From positions 1-32,980 of the forward strand of contig JAJUGG010000004.1 of NCBI GenBank assembly GCA_029268285.1: 32,980 nucleotides of DNA, written 5' to 3'. The number at the start of each line of letters is the position of its first letter. Within the stretch, counting starts at the first letter, position 1. The position numbers and the translations under genes were made by a program. Under the pieces are notes generated by a model. It was not told where the DNA came from, made no database searches, and saw nothing but the letters and a program-made list of their open reading frames with translations. Below are positions 6,230 to 13,362 of the stretch, piece by piece. The DNA comes from Ectothiorhodospiraceae bacterium. GTDB lineage: Bacteria; Pseudomonadota; Gammaproteobacteria; Nitrococcales; AK92.

Positions 6230-7495
6230 CTAGAACAAGCCCGCAAAAGGCTCCACGGTTACCCAGCTGCCGGCCGCCACGTCGCCGCTTTCTTCGGGCA
6301 GTACGACAAAGCAGTTGGCCGTGCTCATCGAGCGGAGAATACCGGAGCCTTGGCTGCCGGTGAGGCGCACTTCTGGTACACCGTCGATACCGGACGTCAG
6401 TACGCCGCGCTGGAATTCGCGCCGACCGCTTTTTTTGCGTATGTCACTCAACGCGCGTGCGCGTAGTTGCAACCGAGGCTGTGGCTCACTGCCTTGAAGG
6501 CGCTGCAGAGCGGGAAGGACCAGCTGATAAAAGGTCACCATCACCGATACCGGGTTGCCCGGCAGGCCGAAGAAAACGGCCTTGCCGAGGTGGCCGAAGG
6601 CGAGCGGACGACCGGGCTTGATGTTAACGGTCCAAAAGCCGATGCGGCCGCGTTCCCGCAACAGCTCAGTGATAAAGTCGGCTTCGCCGACGGACACGCC
6701 GCCCGAGGTAATGACGACATCGGCATTGGCTGCCGCAACATCCAGCGCCTGCGCCAGTGCCTCGCGTTCGTCGCGCACTACGCCCATGTCGAGGAGATCG
6801 ACGTCCCGATGGCGCAGCATGCCGTAGAGGGTGTAGCGGTTGCTGTCGTAGATCTCGCCTTCGGCGAGCGGCTCGCCCACCGAGCGCAGTTCGTCGCCGG
6901 TGGAGAAAAACGCCACCCTGAGCCGGCGGTAGACGGGTAGCTCAGCCAGACCTAGCGATGCGAGTAGACCAAGATCGGCCGGTGTGATGCGCCGACCTGC
7001 GTCCAGCACCGCGTCGCCGGCGGCAAGATCCTCGCCGCGTCGGCGGACGTGCTCGCCGCGCCGCGCCGCAACGTCCAGCCAGACCCGATCGCCCTCGCGG
7101 CGCGCGCGCTCCTGCATGACGACGGTGTCGGCGCCGGCCGGAATTACGCCTCCGGTCATGATGCGCACTGCTTCACCGGCTTGCAGCGTGCCGGCAAACG
7201 GATGGCCCGCGAAGGCCTCGCCGACCACCTTGAACGGCGCTTCCGGTACCTGTTCGAGGTCAGCGGCACGCACGGCGTAACCGTCCATGGCGGAATTATC
7301 GTGTGCGGGTACATCGAGTGGCGACAATATGGGTTCGGCCAGGACGCGGTCCAGGGCGTCGCGCAACGGGACGCGCTGCACCAAGGTGGGGGGGCGCAGC
7401 ACAGCGTCGATGCGCGCGCGTGCTTCGTCCACTGACATGGCCGCGGCGTCATGTCCGCAGCCCCCCAGCATGATCTCCGTTGGTATGCTGCTCAT
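6230..7495 (-). CDS. moeA: Molybdopterin molybdenumtransferase MoeA
   Basis: MoeA inserts molybdate (or tungstate) into adenylylated molybdopterin. It has 421 residues, the normal length. Features are the N-terminal PLDVPAHDNSAMDGYAVRA region, VRIMTGGVIPAGADTVVMQE, then the MogA-like domain with ITSGGVSVGEADF and FFGLPGNPVSVMVTF, and a C-terminal domain. An AGGAGG Shine-Dalgarno lies about 5 nt before the ATG at 7495. Its position directly before tupBCA, in a cluster serving a formate dehydrogenase, fits a role in loading tungsten or molybdenum into FdhA's cofactor. Metal choice cannot be read from the protein. Confidence 0.96.
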   Translation of the reverse strand: MSSIPTEIMLGGCGHDAAAMSVDEARARIDAVLRPPTLVQRVPLRDALDRVLAEPILSPLDVPAHDNSAMDGYAVRAADLEQVPEAPFKVVGEAFAGHPFAGTLQAGEAVRIMTGGVIPAGADTVVMQERARREGDRVWLDVAARRGEHVRRRGEDLAAGDAVLDAGRRITPADLGLLASLGLAELPVYRRLRVAFFSTGDELRSVGEPLAEGEIYDSNRYTLYGMLRHRDVDLLDMGVVRDEREALAQALDVAAANADVVITSGGVSVGEADFITELLRERGRIGFWTVNIKPGRPLAFGHLGKAVFFGLPGNPVSVMVTFYQLVLPALQRLQGSEPQPRLQLRARALSDIRKKSGRREFQRGVLTSGIDGVPEVRLTGSQGSGILRSMSTANCFVVLPEESGDVAAGSWVTVEPFAGLF

Positions 7496-7547
7496 CGCGT
7501 CCTCCTGCGCACTCGGCTGCTGGTGTACGATCTGCCCGACAGGCGTG

Positions 7548-8165
7548 TCAGCCCGCCATGCCCTCCGTCATCCGCACCGCGAGGGCGTCACGCTCGGCCA
7601 GGGTATTGACGTTGAGAAAGGCCTCGGGGCAATCGGCAAAGTCCACCTGAGCCAGCGTGTGGCGGCGGTACCAGGCAGCGATCCTGCGTTCGCCGGCTGC
7701 CAGGAATTCGAGTAGATCGGGAAGCAGTGCGGTACGCAGCAATGCATGCGCCGGCTGCAGTCGCGTGCCGTCGTGCGCCACGGCTACGTCGGCTTCGAGT
7801 TTGGCGGCCGCTCGGTACAGGCGGGCGGCGAAATTCCTCGGCAGCAACGGTGCATCGCAGGGCAGAATCAGCGTCCACGGCGTCTCGACACGGGCCAGGG
7901 TCGCGGCGATACCGGCCAAGGGGCCCTGAAAGTCCGCCAGCTCGTCGCTGACCACCGGATACCCGAATTGTCCGTAGGCGTCGCGGTTGCGGTTAGCATT
8001 GATGAGCACTGTCCCCACTTGAGGCCTCAGCCGCTCGAGCACGTGTGCGACCATAGGCCGTCCGGCCAAGGGCACCAAGCCTTTATCGGTGCCGCCCATG
8101 CGTGAGGCGCGCCCGCCGGCGAGCACGGCGCCGGTGATCTCTTGTCCGAAGCCTTCCTTGTTCAT
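7548..8165 (-). CDS. mobA: Molybdenum cofactor guanylyltransferase MobA
   Basis: MobA attaches GMP to molybdopterin to make the bis-MGD cofactor used by formate dehydrogenases and other DMSO-reductase family enzymes. It has 205 residues. The nucleotide-binding signature VLAGGRASRMGGTDKGL is at about 14-30, the ISDE-like VVSDELADFQGPLAGI at 71-86, and the metal-binding Asp in LPCDAPLLP is D104. The start overlaps the moeB stop by 4 nt (ATGA), so the two are translationally coupled. FdhA in this window needs bis-MGD, giving a direct functional link. Confidence 0.95.
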   Translation of the reverse strand: MNKEGFGQEITGAVLAGGRASRMGGTDKGLVPLAGRPMVAHVLERLRPQVGTVLINANRNRDAYGQFGYPVVSDELADFQGPLAGIAATLARVETPWTLILPCDAPLLPRNFAARLYRAAAKLEADVAVAHDGTRLQPAHALLRTALLPDLLEFLAAGERRIAAWYRRHTLAQVDFADCPEAFLNVNTLAERDALAVRMTEGMAG

Positions 8166-9310
8166 AGCGCGGCGTCTCCTTGTAGGGCCTCAATCGGCTC
8201 GACGGACCGGGTGCGACACGAACAGCCCATACGAGCCGCGATGCGCAGCCTGCGCATTTCGCTGCTGAGCGCGTTGTAGATGACCATCCGTCCCAGCAGC
8301 GGTTCGCCGATATCGAGCAGCAGCTTCAGGGCTTCGGTGGCTTGCAGCAGGCCGATCGTGCCGGGAAGCACCCCGAGCACACCGGCTTCATCACAGGACG
8401 GCGCCAGCTCGGGTGGGGGCGGTTCGGGGAACAGGCAGCGGTAGCAGGGGCCTTCTCGCTGCGGCCAAAAGGCGGCCACTTGACCCTCGAAGCGGTAGAT
8501 CGAGCCATGCACCAGGGGCAGGCCGTGGCGTAGGCAGGCGTCGTTGAGCACGTAGCGGGTGCGGAAGTTATCGGAGCCGTCCAGCACCAGGTCGTAATCG
8601 TGTACCAAGGCGTCGGCGTTGGTGGCATCCACACGCAGCTCGTGGGTGCAAACCTCGACGCTCGGGTTGAGAGCTTTGAGCGCGACTTCGGCCGAGTTCG
8701 CCTTGCTCATGCCGACGCGACTGTCGGCGTGCAGAATCTGGCGCTGCAGGTTGCTGCGGTCGACGCGGTCGTGGTCGACGATACCGAGCGTGCCGACCCC
8801 GGCCGCGGCCAGGTACAGCGCCGCTGGCGAACCAAGGCCGCCGGCGCCGACAATGAGCACGCGGCTGTCCTGCAGGCGCTGCTGACCTTGCTCGCCTACC
8901 TCTGGCAGATTCAACTGACGCGCATAGCGCTGCCGCGCTTCGGCGTTGAGTGAGCGTGGCACGGCGCAGGGCAGGCCTTCTGCTTTCCAGCGCTGAAAGC
9001 CGCCGCTAACGTTGTAGACCTGTCGGTAGCCGAGTTGCTGCAGAGAAGCCGCTGCGAACAGCGAGCGTGCGCCGGACTCACACAGCAGGATGATCGGCTG
9101 ATCCAGGTCGGGTGCCAAGCGCTCGATGCGCAGCTCCAGGAAGCCTCGGCTGAGGGGCTGCGCGCCTAGCGGCGTGCCCTGCGCGATTTCATCCGGCTCG
9201 CGAACGTCGAGGAGCAGCGCGCCTTGATCGAGGCGTTCGCGCGCTGCGACGGGGTCCAGCTGAGGGACCGTGCGCCTTAAGTCCTGCATACGTCGTTCGC
9301 GCATCGACAT
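8162..9310 (-). CDS. moeB: Rhodanese-MoeB fusion: MPT-synthase adenylyltransferase
   Basis: MoeB adenylates the C-terminal Gly-Gly of a MoaD-type carrier so that it can receive sulfur. This version has 382 residues. An N-terminal rhodanese domain (about 15-115) has catalytic Cys77 in CESGARS. The ThiF/E1-like domain follows (about 120-370), with GAGGLGS (155-161), a DHDRVDRSNLQRQ segment, and the Cys pairs CYRC and CSC, which may bind zinc. Rhodanese precedes the E1 domain, the reverse of eukaryotic MOCS3; I recall similar MoeB proteins in other gammaproteobacteria. It starts 3 nt after the moaD-like stop, so enzyme and carrier are made together. The start could also be Met3 or Met8. Confidence 0.94.
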   Translation of the reverse strand: MSMRERRMQDLRRTVPQLDPVAARERLDQGALLLDVREPDEIAQGTPLGAQPLSRGFLELRIERLAPDLDQPIILLCESGARSLFAAASLQQLGYRQVYNVSGGFQRWKAEGLPCAVPRSLNAEARQRYARQLNLPEVGEQGQQRLQDSRVLIVGAGGLGSPAALYLAAAGVGTLGIVDHDRVDRSNLQRQILHADSRVGMSKANSAEVALKALNPSVEVCTHELRVDATNADALVHDYDLVLDGSDNFRTRYVLNDACLRHGLPLVHGSIYRFEGQVAAFWPQREGPCYRCLFPEPPPPELAPSCDEAGVLGVLPGTIGLLQATEALKLLLDIGEPLLGRMVIYNALSSEMRRLRIAARMGCSCRTRSVEPIEALQGDAAL

Positions 9311-9313
9311 GAG

Positions 9314-9592
9314 TTAGCCGCCTGCGACAGAGGGCACGATGGTGATGGTCCGCTCTCCACGCAGCGGCGTGTCCAGGCCGTTTAGCAGGCGGACGTCGTC
9401 ATCGTCCAGGAACAGATTAACGAAGGGGCGCAGTTCGCCCCCGCGCGAGAGGATCTTTTGGGCCAGCAGCGTGTGCTCGGTTTGCAGTGCGGATAGCGCC
9501 TCGCGAACGGAGGCGGCCTGAACCTGGCACTCGCTGGCGCCACCGGCGAAGGCCCGCAAGGCGCTGGGTATGCGTATCGTGATGGACTGCAT
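9314..9592 (-). CDS. moaD: MoaD/ThiS-family ubiquitin-like sulfur carrier
   Basis: This is a beta-grasp sulfur carrier of 92 residues ending in Gly-Gly, the residue pair adenylated by MoeB. The middle segment LRPFVNLFLDDDDVRLLNG and the end TITIVPSVAGG are typical of the longer, archaeal-type MoaD subfamily rather than the 81-residue E. coli MoaD. No moaE is present in the window, so it may feed a MoaE encoded elsewhere or donate sulfur in another pathway. It lies directly before moeB in the operon. An AGGA motif lies 7 nt before the ATG. The fold is near certain; the exact pathway is less so. Confidence 0.88.
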   Translation of the reverse strand: MQSITIRIPSALRAFAGGASECQVQAASVREALSALQTEHTLLAQKILSRGGELRPFVNLFLDDDDVRLLNGLDTPLRGERTITIVPSVAGG

Positions 9593-9686
9593 CGTTGTTC
9601 CTGCTCTCCGACCAAAGAGTTGGGTCCGAGGAGTTCATCTTGATAAAAAAGCTTAGTCCAGCCCGGCCCAACTTGCTCGAAGCCGC

Positions 9687-10439
9687 TTAATGAACGATCT
9701 CGACCACCGGATCGGTGCGTTGCATGCTGGCGAGCACGACGCGGTCGAAGCCGCCGCCGAGCGCAAGCGCGCGTCGCGCCGCCTCACGCGCAAGCTCCAG
9801 GCGTTCGTCGTCGTCCACTTGGTTGATGATCGGGATCAAACGCGCGCGGCCGACGCCCCGGCCCGCGCCGTCCGGTGAGGTCAGTAAGCGTGCTACGTGT
9901 ACTGGGCTTAGCGGCTCGCCGCGACGGGCGCCGGTGACGGCTTCCAGCTGTTCCACCCGATGCGCGACCGTCTCGTCCAGCGGTGCCCCGAGCACGTTGG
10001 CGGAAACCAGGTACAGCACCGTGTCGACGCCGGCGGCGAGGTTGGGTTCGTCGGCGGCCGGCGCCTTGATGCCGCGCATGCGTGCACCGTCGCTTTTTAC
10101 CAGCGTCAGGTCGAAGCCCGCTGCGTCGTGCAAGGGGCGAATCAGATCGATCGGCAGCCCACCCATGCGCGCCTTTTTCTCGGACGGGCAGGCGAAGGCC
10201 ACTTTGTGATGTTCGCGTGCCGCGGTCGGCACGGCTTCGTGCAGTTCGTCAGCGGGGCGGATGACTTGAACGGCATCGAGCGTGCGCGGAAAGGGCGCCA
10301 TGAACACCGTGGTACTGATCCCGACCCGCCCCGCGTGCGCCTCGGCAACGCGATAGAGCGTGGTTTTCTTGCCGCCCGCCCCGATGGCACAAATCACGCC
10401 GCGATGCGCCTCCAGGGCGTCGAGCAGGTGCTTCGTCAT
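9687..10439 (-). CDS. YqeC-like protein (selenium-dependent hydroxylase accessory family)
   Basis: This 250-residue protein resembles YqeC, a family usually linked to selenium-dependent molybdenum hydroxylases. The N-terminal VICAIGAGGKKTTLYRVAEA (about 13-32) is a P-loop-like nucleotide site. LVKSDGARMRGIKAP in the middle and the C-terminal NQVDDDERL segment (about 202-210) are also family-like. The start at 10439 is set by the ATGA overlap with the upstream BNR gene; a longer open frame to 10652 runs into that gene and is not used. No selenium genes or selenocysteine are seen here, so a role in cofactor handling for the formate dehydrogenase is more likely. Biochemical function is unknown. 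Confidence 0.82.
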   Translation of the reverse strand: MTKHLLDALEAHRGVICAIGAGGKKTTLYRVAEAHAGRVGISTTVFMAPFPRTLDAVQVIRPADELHEAVPTAAREHHKVAFACPSEKKARMGGLPIDLIRPLHDAAGFDLTLVKSDGARMRGIKAPAADEPNLAAGVDTVLYLVSANVLGAPLDETVAHRVEQLEAVTGARRGEPLSPVHVARLLTSPDGAGRGVGRARLIPIINQVDDDERLELAREAARRALALGGGFDRVVLASMQRTDPVVEIVH

Positions 10440-11560
10440 GCTTCGGTCTCCTGCGCCGCCATGGCCTTGACTGTCAGGATGCCTGGCAGGAAGCCGGCGA
10501 TCAGATCCCAGCTGGCACCGCCGTCGCGGCTGCCGAACAGGTGTCCGCTGGAGGTGCCGAAATACAGCCCGCAGGGATCGTTCCCGTCGCAGTCGAGGCC
10601 GTCGCGAAGTATGGTGACGAACACATCGCGTTGCGGCAGTCCTTCCGTGCACGCAGCCCAGCTCCGGCCGCCGTCGCGCGTCGCGTAGACGCGCAGGCGG
10701 CCGCCGACGGTGGCTCGAAACTGGCTGCTTTCCTCGGGGATCACGAACAAGCTGTCGGGGTCGCGCGGATCGGTGGCAAGCGCGTAGCCGAAATCACTGG
10801 GCAGGCCGGCCGTGATCTCCTGCCAATGCTCGCCGCCGTCGTCGCTGCGATAGGTGCCGTGATGGCTCTGCTGGTAGAGCCGCTCGGGGCGGGCCGGGTG
10901 CATCAGCAGCCGGTGCACGCACTGTCCCGCGACCGCATTTGCCTCCGGCAGGTATGGCGCCCGCAGGCCGTGATTGACGGGCTCGAAGCTGACGCCGCCG
11001 TCTAATGAGCGGTATACGCCCCCGGCCGAGAGGGCGAGGTAGATTCGCTTAGCGTCGCGGCGATCGACCTGAATCGAATGCACCGCCAGTCCGCCTTTGG
11101 CCGGATGCCAGCGGTCGCGGGTGGCGTGCGCATTGAAGGCCTCCAGCGGCTGCCAGCTTTCGCCGCGGTCGCGGCTGACGAAGAGCCCCGGCGGCTCGAT
11201 ACCCGCATAGAGGGTGTCGGGCTCGCTGTCCGCCCCGGGCGCGAGCGACCAGATCATGCGCAGGCTGTGCGGGTCGTCGTCGTCTTTCCCATGGCGCGGC
11301 ACCTCCGGCAAGGGTTCCCAGTTACAGCCGCCGTCGGTGGTGCGGTAGATGTGCTTGCCCCAGACCGGATGATCCGCCGCCGCATATCCCCACTTGGGAT
11401 TGCGCGGGTCGAGAAACGCCGCCTGCACTTCATAGCCGGCGATGTGCGGGCCCTCCACGTCCCAGCCCATGCCGGCGGTGTCGGAACGCGCGACGAACAG
11501 GCCCTTACGGGTGCCGACCAGAAGGGTAACCGGGGCCACGTAATTGTTTCTGTTCTGCAT
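10436..11560 (-). CDS. BNR-repeat beta-propeller protein (sialidase/VPS10-like fold), function unknown
   Basis: This is a protein of about 374 residues made of repeated propeller blades. Asp-box motifs recur: TTDGGCNWEPL, SRDRGESWQPL, SLDGGVSFEPV, SDDGGEHWQEI, TRDGGRSWAAC and SRDGGASWDLI. The N-terminus (VTLLVGTRKGLFVARSD) forms the first strand set. There is no signal peptide, so it is probably cytoplasmic. I chose the ATG at 11560 because GGGGGAG precedes it; the open frame to 11728 has non-protein-like composition. It is the first gene of the cofactor operon and overlaps yqeC by 4 nt. Sialidase activity is not supported by the context. A role with the MoaD/MoeB system or as a scaffold is a guess. 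Confidence 0.85.
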   Translation of the reverse strand: MQNRNNYVAPVTLLVGTRKGLFVARSDTAGMGWDVEGPHIAGYEVQAAFLDPRNPKWGYAAADHPVWGKHIYRTTDGGCNWEPLPEVPRHGKDDDDPHSLRMIWSLAPGADSEPDTLYAGIEPPGLFVSRDRGESWQPLEAFNAHATRDRWHPAKGGLAVHSIQVDRRDAKRIYLALSAGGVYRSLDGGVSFEPVNHGLRAPYLPEANAVAGQCVHRLLMHPARPERLYQQSHHGTYRSDDGGEHWQEITAGLPSDFGYALATDPRDPDSLFVIPEESSQFRATVGGRLRVYATRDGGRSWAACTEGLPQRDVFVTILRDGLDCDGNDPCGLYFGTSSGHLFGSRDGGASWDLIAGFLPGILTVKAMAAQETEA

Positions 11561-11792
11561 GCGACTCCCCCTTTTGCGGCGCAAAGGCGCCTTAGTACCG
11601 TGACCGCCGGTGCGTACCACGCTCCGTTCCGGCGGAGCATGCCAATGATGGTGCGTGATACGCACCCTACTGAAAGCCCTCCCTGCGCACTCTCGTCCGC
11701 TGCATCCGAGCAAGCTGCGTAATCCCATCTATATTAGAAACATACACCGAATCCGGAATTCGGCTCCGGTTCGCTAAACGAACGAGGTGGAA
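11561..11792. promoter_or_regulatory. Divergent promoter region between cofactor and formate dehydrogenase operons
   Basis: This 232-bp spacer must carry promoters for both nine-gene and ten-gene operons. It holds a perfect inverted repeat CCGAAT-CCGGA-ATTCGG at 11747-11763, a second hairpin GCTCCG-TTCCGG-CGGAGC near 11621-11638, and the REP-like palindrome at 11650-11666. A TATATT at 11730-11735 is a candidate plus-strand -10 box, though no clear -35 is seen. A shared regulator binding here could co-regulate metal uptake, cofactor synthesis and the enzyme. No known ModE or FNR site was recognised. Confidence 0.45.
11650..11666. repeat. REP-like 17-bp palindrome
   Basis: GGTGCGTGATACGCACC is a perfect 7-bp hairpin with a 3-nt loop, followed by CTAC. 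Similar GGTGCGT...ACGCACC palindromes are dispersed in many bacterial genomes as REP-type elements. A related imperfect copy lies at 23297-23313. It could also simply be a hairpin operator. Confidence 0.4.
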
Positions 11793-12284
11793 ATGCGTTT
11801 ACTGCGCACCATCAGGTTGGATGAAAGCGACCTCGAGGTCTACGGCGCCGCGGCGGAGCCGGGCGAATGGGCGGTGCCCGGAAGTTTCGTCTTCACGTTT
11901 TCTCAGGAGGGTCCTGAGGCGCTTAGCGGCAAGATGCGTCAAGCCTTCCAGCACGGCTTCCTCGGCCTCGGGAGCTTCGGGTGGGCGACGCTGGTAATGG
12001 TCGAGGACATTACCATGACCGAATACCGACAGGCTGTGGAGCGATTGGCCCACCACTTTGTCGAGCACTACGGTGCTCCGAGCATGGAAGCCGCGTTGGA
12101 GGAAGCGCGCAAGGAGGTCGGGTTCGCCAGCTCGCTTTGCGAGCATCCGCCACAAACCTTGCTCTCGGTGCAGCGCCGCATTGACGGGCGCGGCGTGGTG
12201 GAGCAATTCAGTAAGCACGAGCCGCGTGTCGCCTGGGAAGCTCAGCAGCCTATTGCCCTCGTTCCCGGCGAGCCGGAACCTTAG
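11793..12284 (+). CDS. Small protein of formate dehydrogenase cluster, DUF6505-like
   Basis: I do not know its function. It has 163 residues and is soluble, with an LLRTIRLDESD N-terminus and an AAEPGEWAVPGSFVFTF segment that recall, from memory, the family annotated DUF6505, seen in formate dehydrogenase accessory clusters. The ATG at 11793 has GAGG 5 nt upstream; a GTG at 11787 would add two residues. There is no signal peptide or membrane segment. Two cysteine-poor halves are joined by an alpha-helical stretch at about 65-105. It opens the plus-strand operon, with a short gap to the DUF3305 gene. A role in FDH assembly is inferred from position only. Confidence 0.75.
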   Translation: MRLLRTIRLDESDLEVYGAAAEPGEWAVPGSFVFTFSQEGPEALSGKMRQAFQHGFLGLGSFGWATLVMVEDITMTEYRQAVERLAHHFVEHYGAPSMEAALEEARKEVGFASSLCEHPPQTLLSVQRRIDGRGVVEQFSKHEPRVAWEAQQPIALVPGEPEP

Positions 12285-12298
12285 TCGGAGTGCATTTC

Positions 12299-12796
12299 GT
12301 GGAAACGATGGAGGCACCGGACGCTACCGTTTTCAAAGTTGCACTACTGCTGCGCCGCAAGATGAGCAGTCATCGAGGATGGTCGTATCCGAAGTGGTCC
12401 CTGCTGCATCTTGTGCCCGACGAGAGCGGCAGCATCGCTCCCGCTCGTCAGCGCACGGTACGGCATGACGACGGTACCGAGGATCACTTCTGGTGTGGCT
12501 TTCCGGTCAGCCTTACCCGCGCCAACGCCGAGACGTACTGGTTCAATCTCTGTAGCGTCCGACCCTCGTTGTTCGTGGTGTGTCGGCAGGATCTGGACGG
12601 GGAGCTGGTACCCGTCAGCGTGACGCTGGATCAGGACGCCTCCAGCCGCCAAGCCGAGGCCGAGGGCGAAGTCTTTGCCGTGCCGTTGCCGGAGCCGATG
12701 GTCGAGTGGCTGGAGCGTTTCGTGGTAACGCATTTTCGCCCCGAGCCACGACGCCGGCGCCGCAAGCCGTTGGACAAGGAGGACAAGCGCACGTGA
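12299..12796 (+). CDS. DUF3305-family protein
   Basis: This soluble protein of about 165 residues has the features of the DUF3305 family, found with DUF3306 and ferredoxin genes next to formate dehydrogenases. The core YPKWSLLHLVPDE, DHFWCGFPVSLTRANAETYWFNLCSVRPSLFVVCR is well formed. The C-terminus is very basic (RPEPRRRRRKPLDKED), perhaps for interaction with an acidic partner. I prefer the GTG at 12299, with GGAG 8 nt upstream. GTG at 12290 or ATG at 12308 are alternatives. It overlaps the next gene by 4 nt (GTGA). Biochemical role unknown. Confidence 0.82.
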   Translation: METMEAPDATVFKVALLLRRKMSSHRGWSYPKWSLLHLVPDESGSIAPARQRTVRHDDGTEDHFWCGFPVSLTRANAETYWFNLCSVRPSLFVVCRQDLDGELVPVSVTLDQDASSRQAEAEGEVFAVPLPEPMVEWLERFVVTHFRPEPRRRRRKPLDKEDKRT

Positions 12797-13362
12797 AGGA
12801 GCAGGATCTTAGACGCAAGAACGATCTAGCGCGGGACGAAGCCTTCCTCGAGCGCTGGAGCCGCCGCAAGGCCGAAGCGCGAGCCGAATTCCGGCCCGGA
12901 GAGCAGGCGCAACCCCTGCCTGCCGCGGCCGACGCCGAGGCCGCGCGCGAGACCGTGCTGACGGATGCCGATATGCCCGATATCGCCAGCATCGACGAGC
13001 ACACCGACATCAGTCCGTTTTTTTCGCCCGGCGTGAGCGAGGCGCTGCGCCGACGCGCTTTGCGGTATTTGTTCCGACTGCCGCGCTTCGGAGTCCGTGA
13101 CGGACTGGATGACTACGATGGCGACTACCGCAGTTTTACCCCCCTTGGAGCGATAGAGACGGCGGACATGAAGTTCGACCGGGAGCGCCTGGCGCGACTT
13201 GCGCAGCAGCAACTGGCTGGCGAGTCCGAACAGGTCGAGGCCGCCGAAGGCGAGATGCCGCCGGCTGCATCCGCGGCGGAAACGGAGAACGTGCAGGAAA
13301 TCGCCGCGCGGGACGGAGCCCCGGCCGCGCAGGATACGTCGACAGAGGGAGACAGCGTATGA
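12793..13362 (+). CDS. DUF3306-family protein
   Basis: This protein of 189 residues starts at a GTG that overlaps the previous stop codon. It matches the DUF3306 pattern: an N-terminal FLERWSRRKAEAR, then DADMPDIASIDEHTDISPFFSPGVSEALRRRALRYLFRLPRFGVRDGLDDYDGDY. The C-terminal 50 residues are low-complexity, Ala/Glu-rich and probably disordered. The protein is acidic, in contrast with the basic tail of its DUF3305 neighbour, so the two may bind each other. A longer open frame begins at 12580 inside the previous gene and is not the real start. It ends in an ATGA overlap with the ferredoxin gene. Confidence 0.85.
   Translation: MKEQDLRRKNDLARDEAFLERWSRRKAEARAEFRPGEQAQPLPAAADAEAARETVLTDADMPDIASIDEHTDISPFFSPGVSEALRRRALRYLFRLPRFGVRDGLDDYDGDYRSFTPLGAIETADMKFDRERLARLAQQQLAGESEQVEAAEGEMPPAASAAETENVQEIAARDGAPAAQDTSTEGDSV

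Noticed and set aside
10440-10652. N-terminal extension of the YqeC-like protein
   Set aside because: The extra residues are Arg-rich shadow of the BNR gene; the ATGA overlap at 10439 is the natural start.
11561-11728. N-terminal extension of the BNR protein
   Set aside because: The composition is not protein-like, and a strong GGGGGAG precedes the ATG at 11560.
12580-12792. Extension of the DUF3306 protein into the DUF3305 gene
   Set aside because: The frame overlaps a real gene; the GTG at 12793 overlapping the previous stop is typical of coupled genes.
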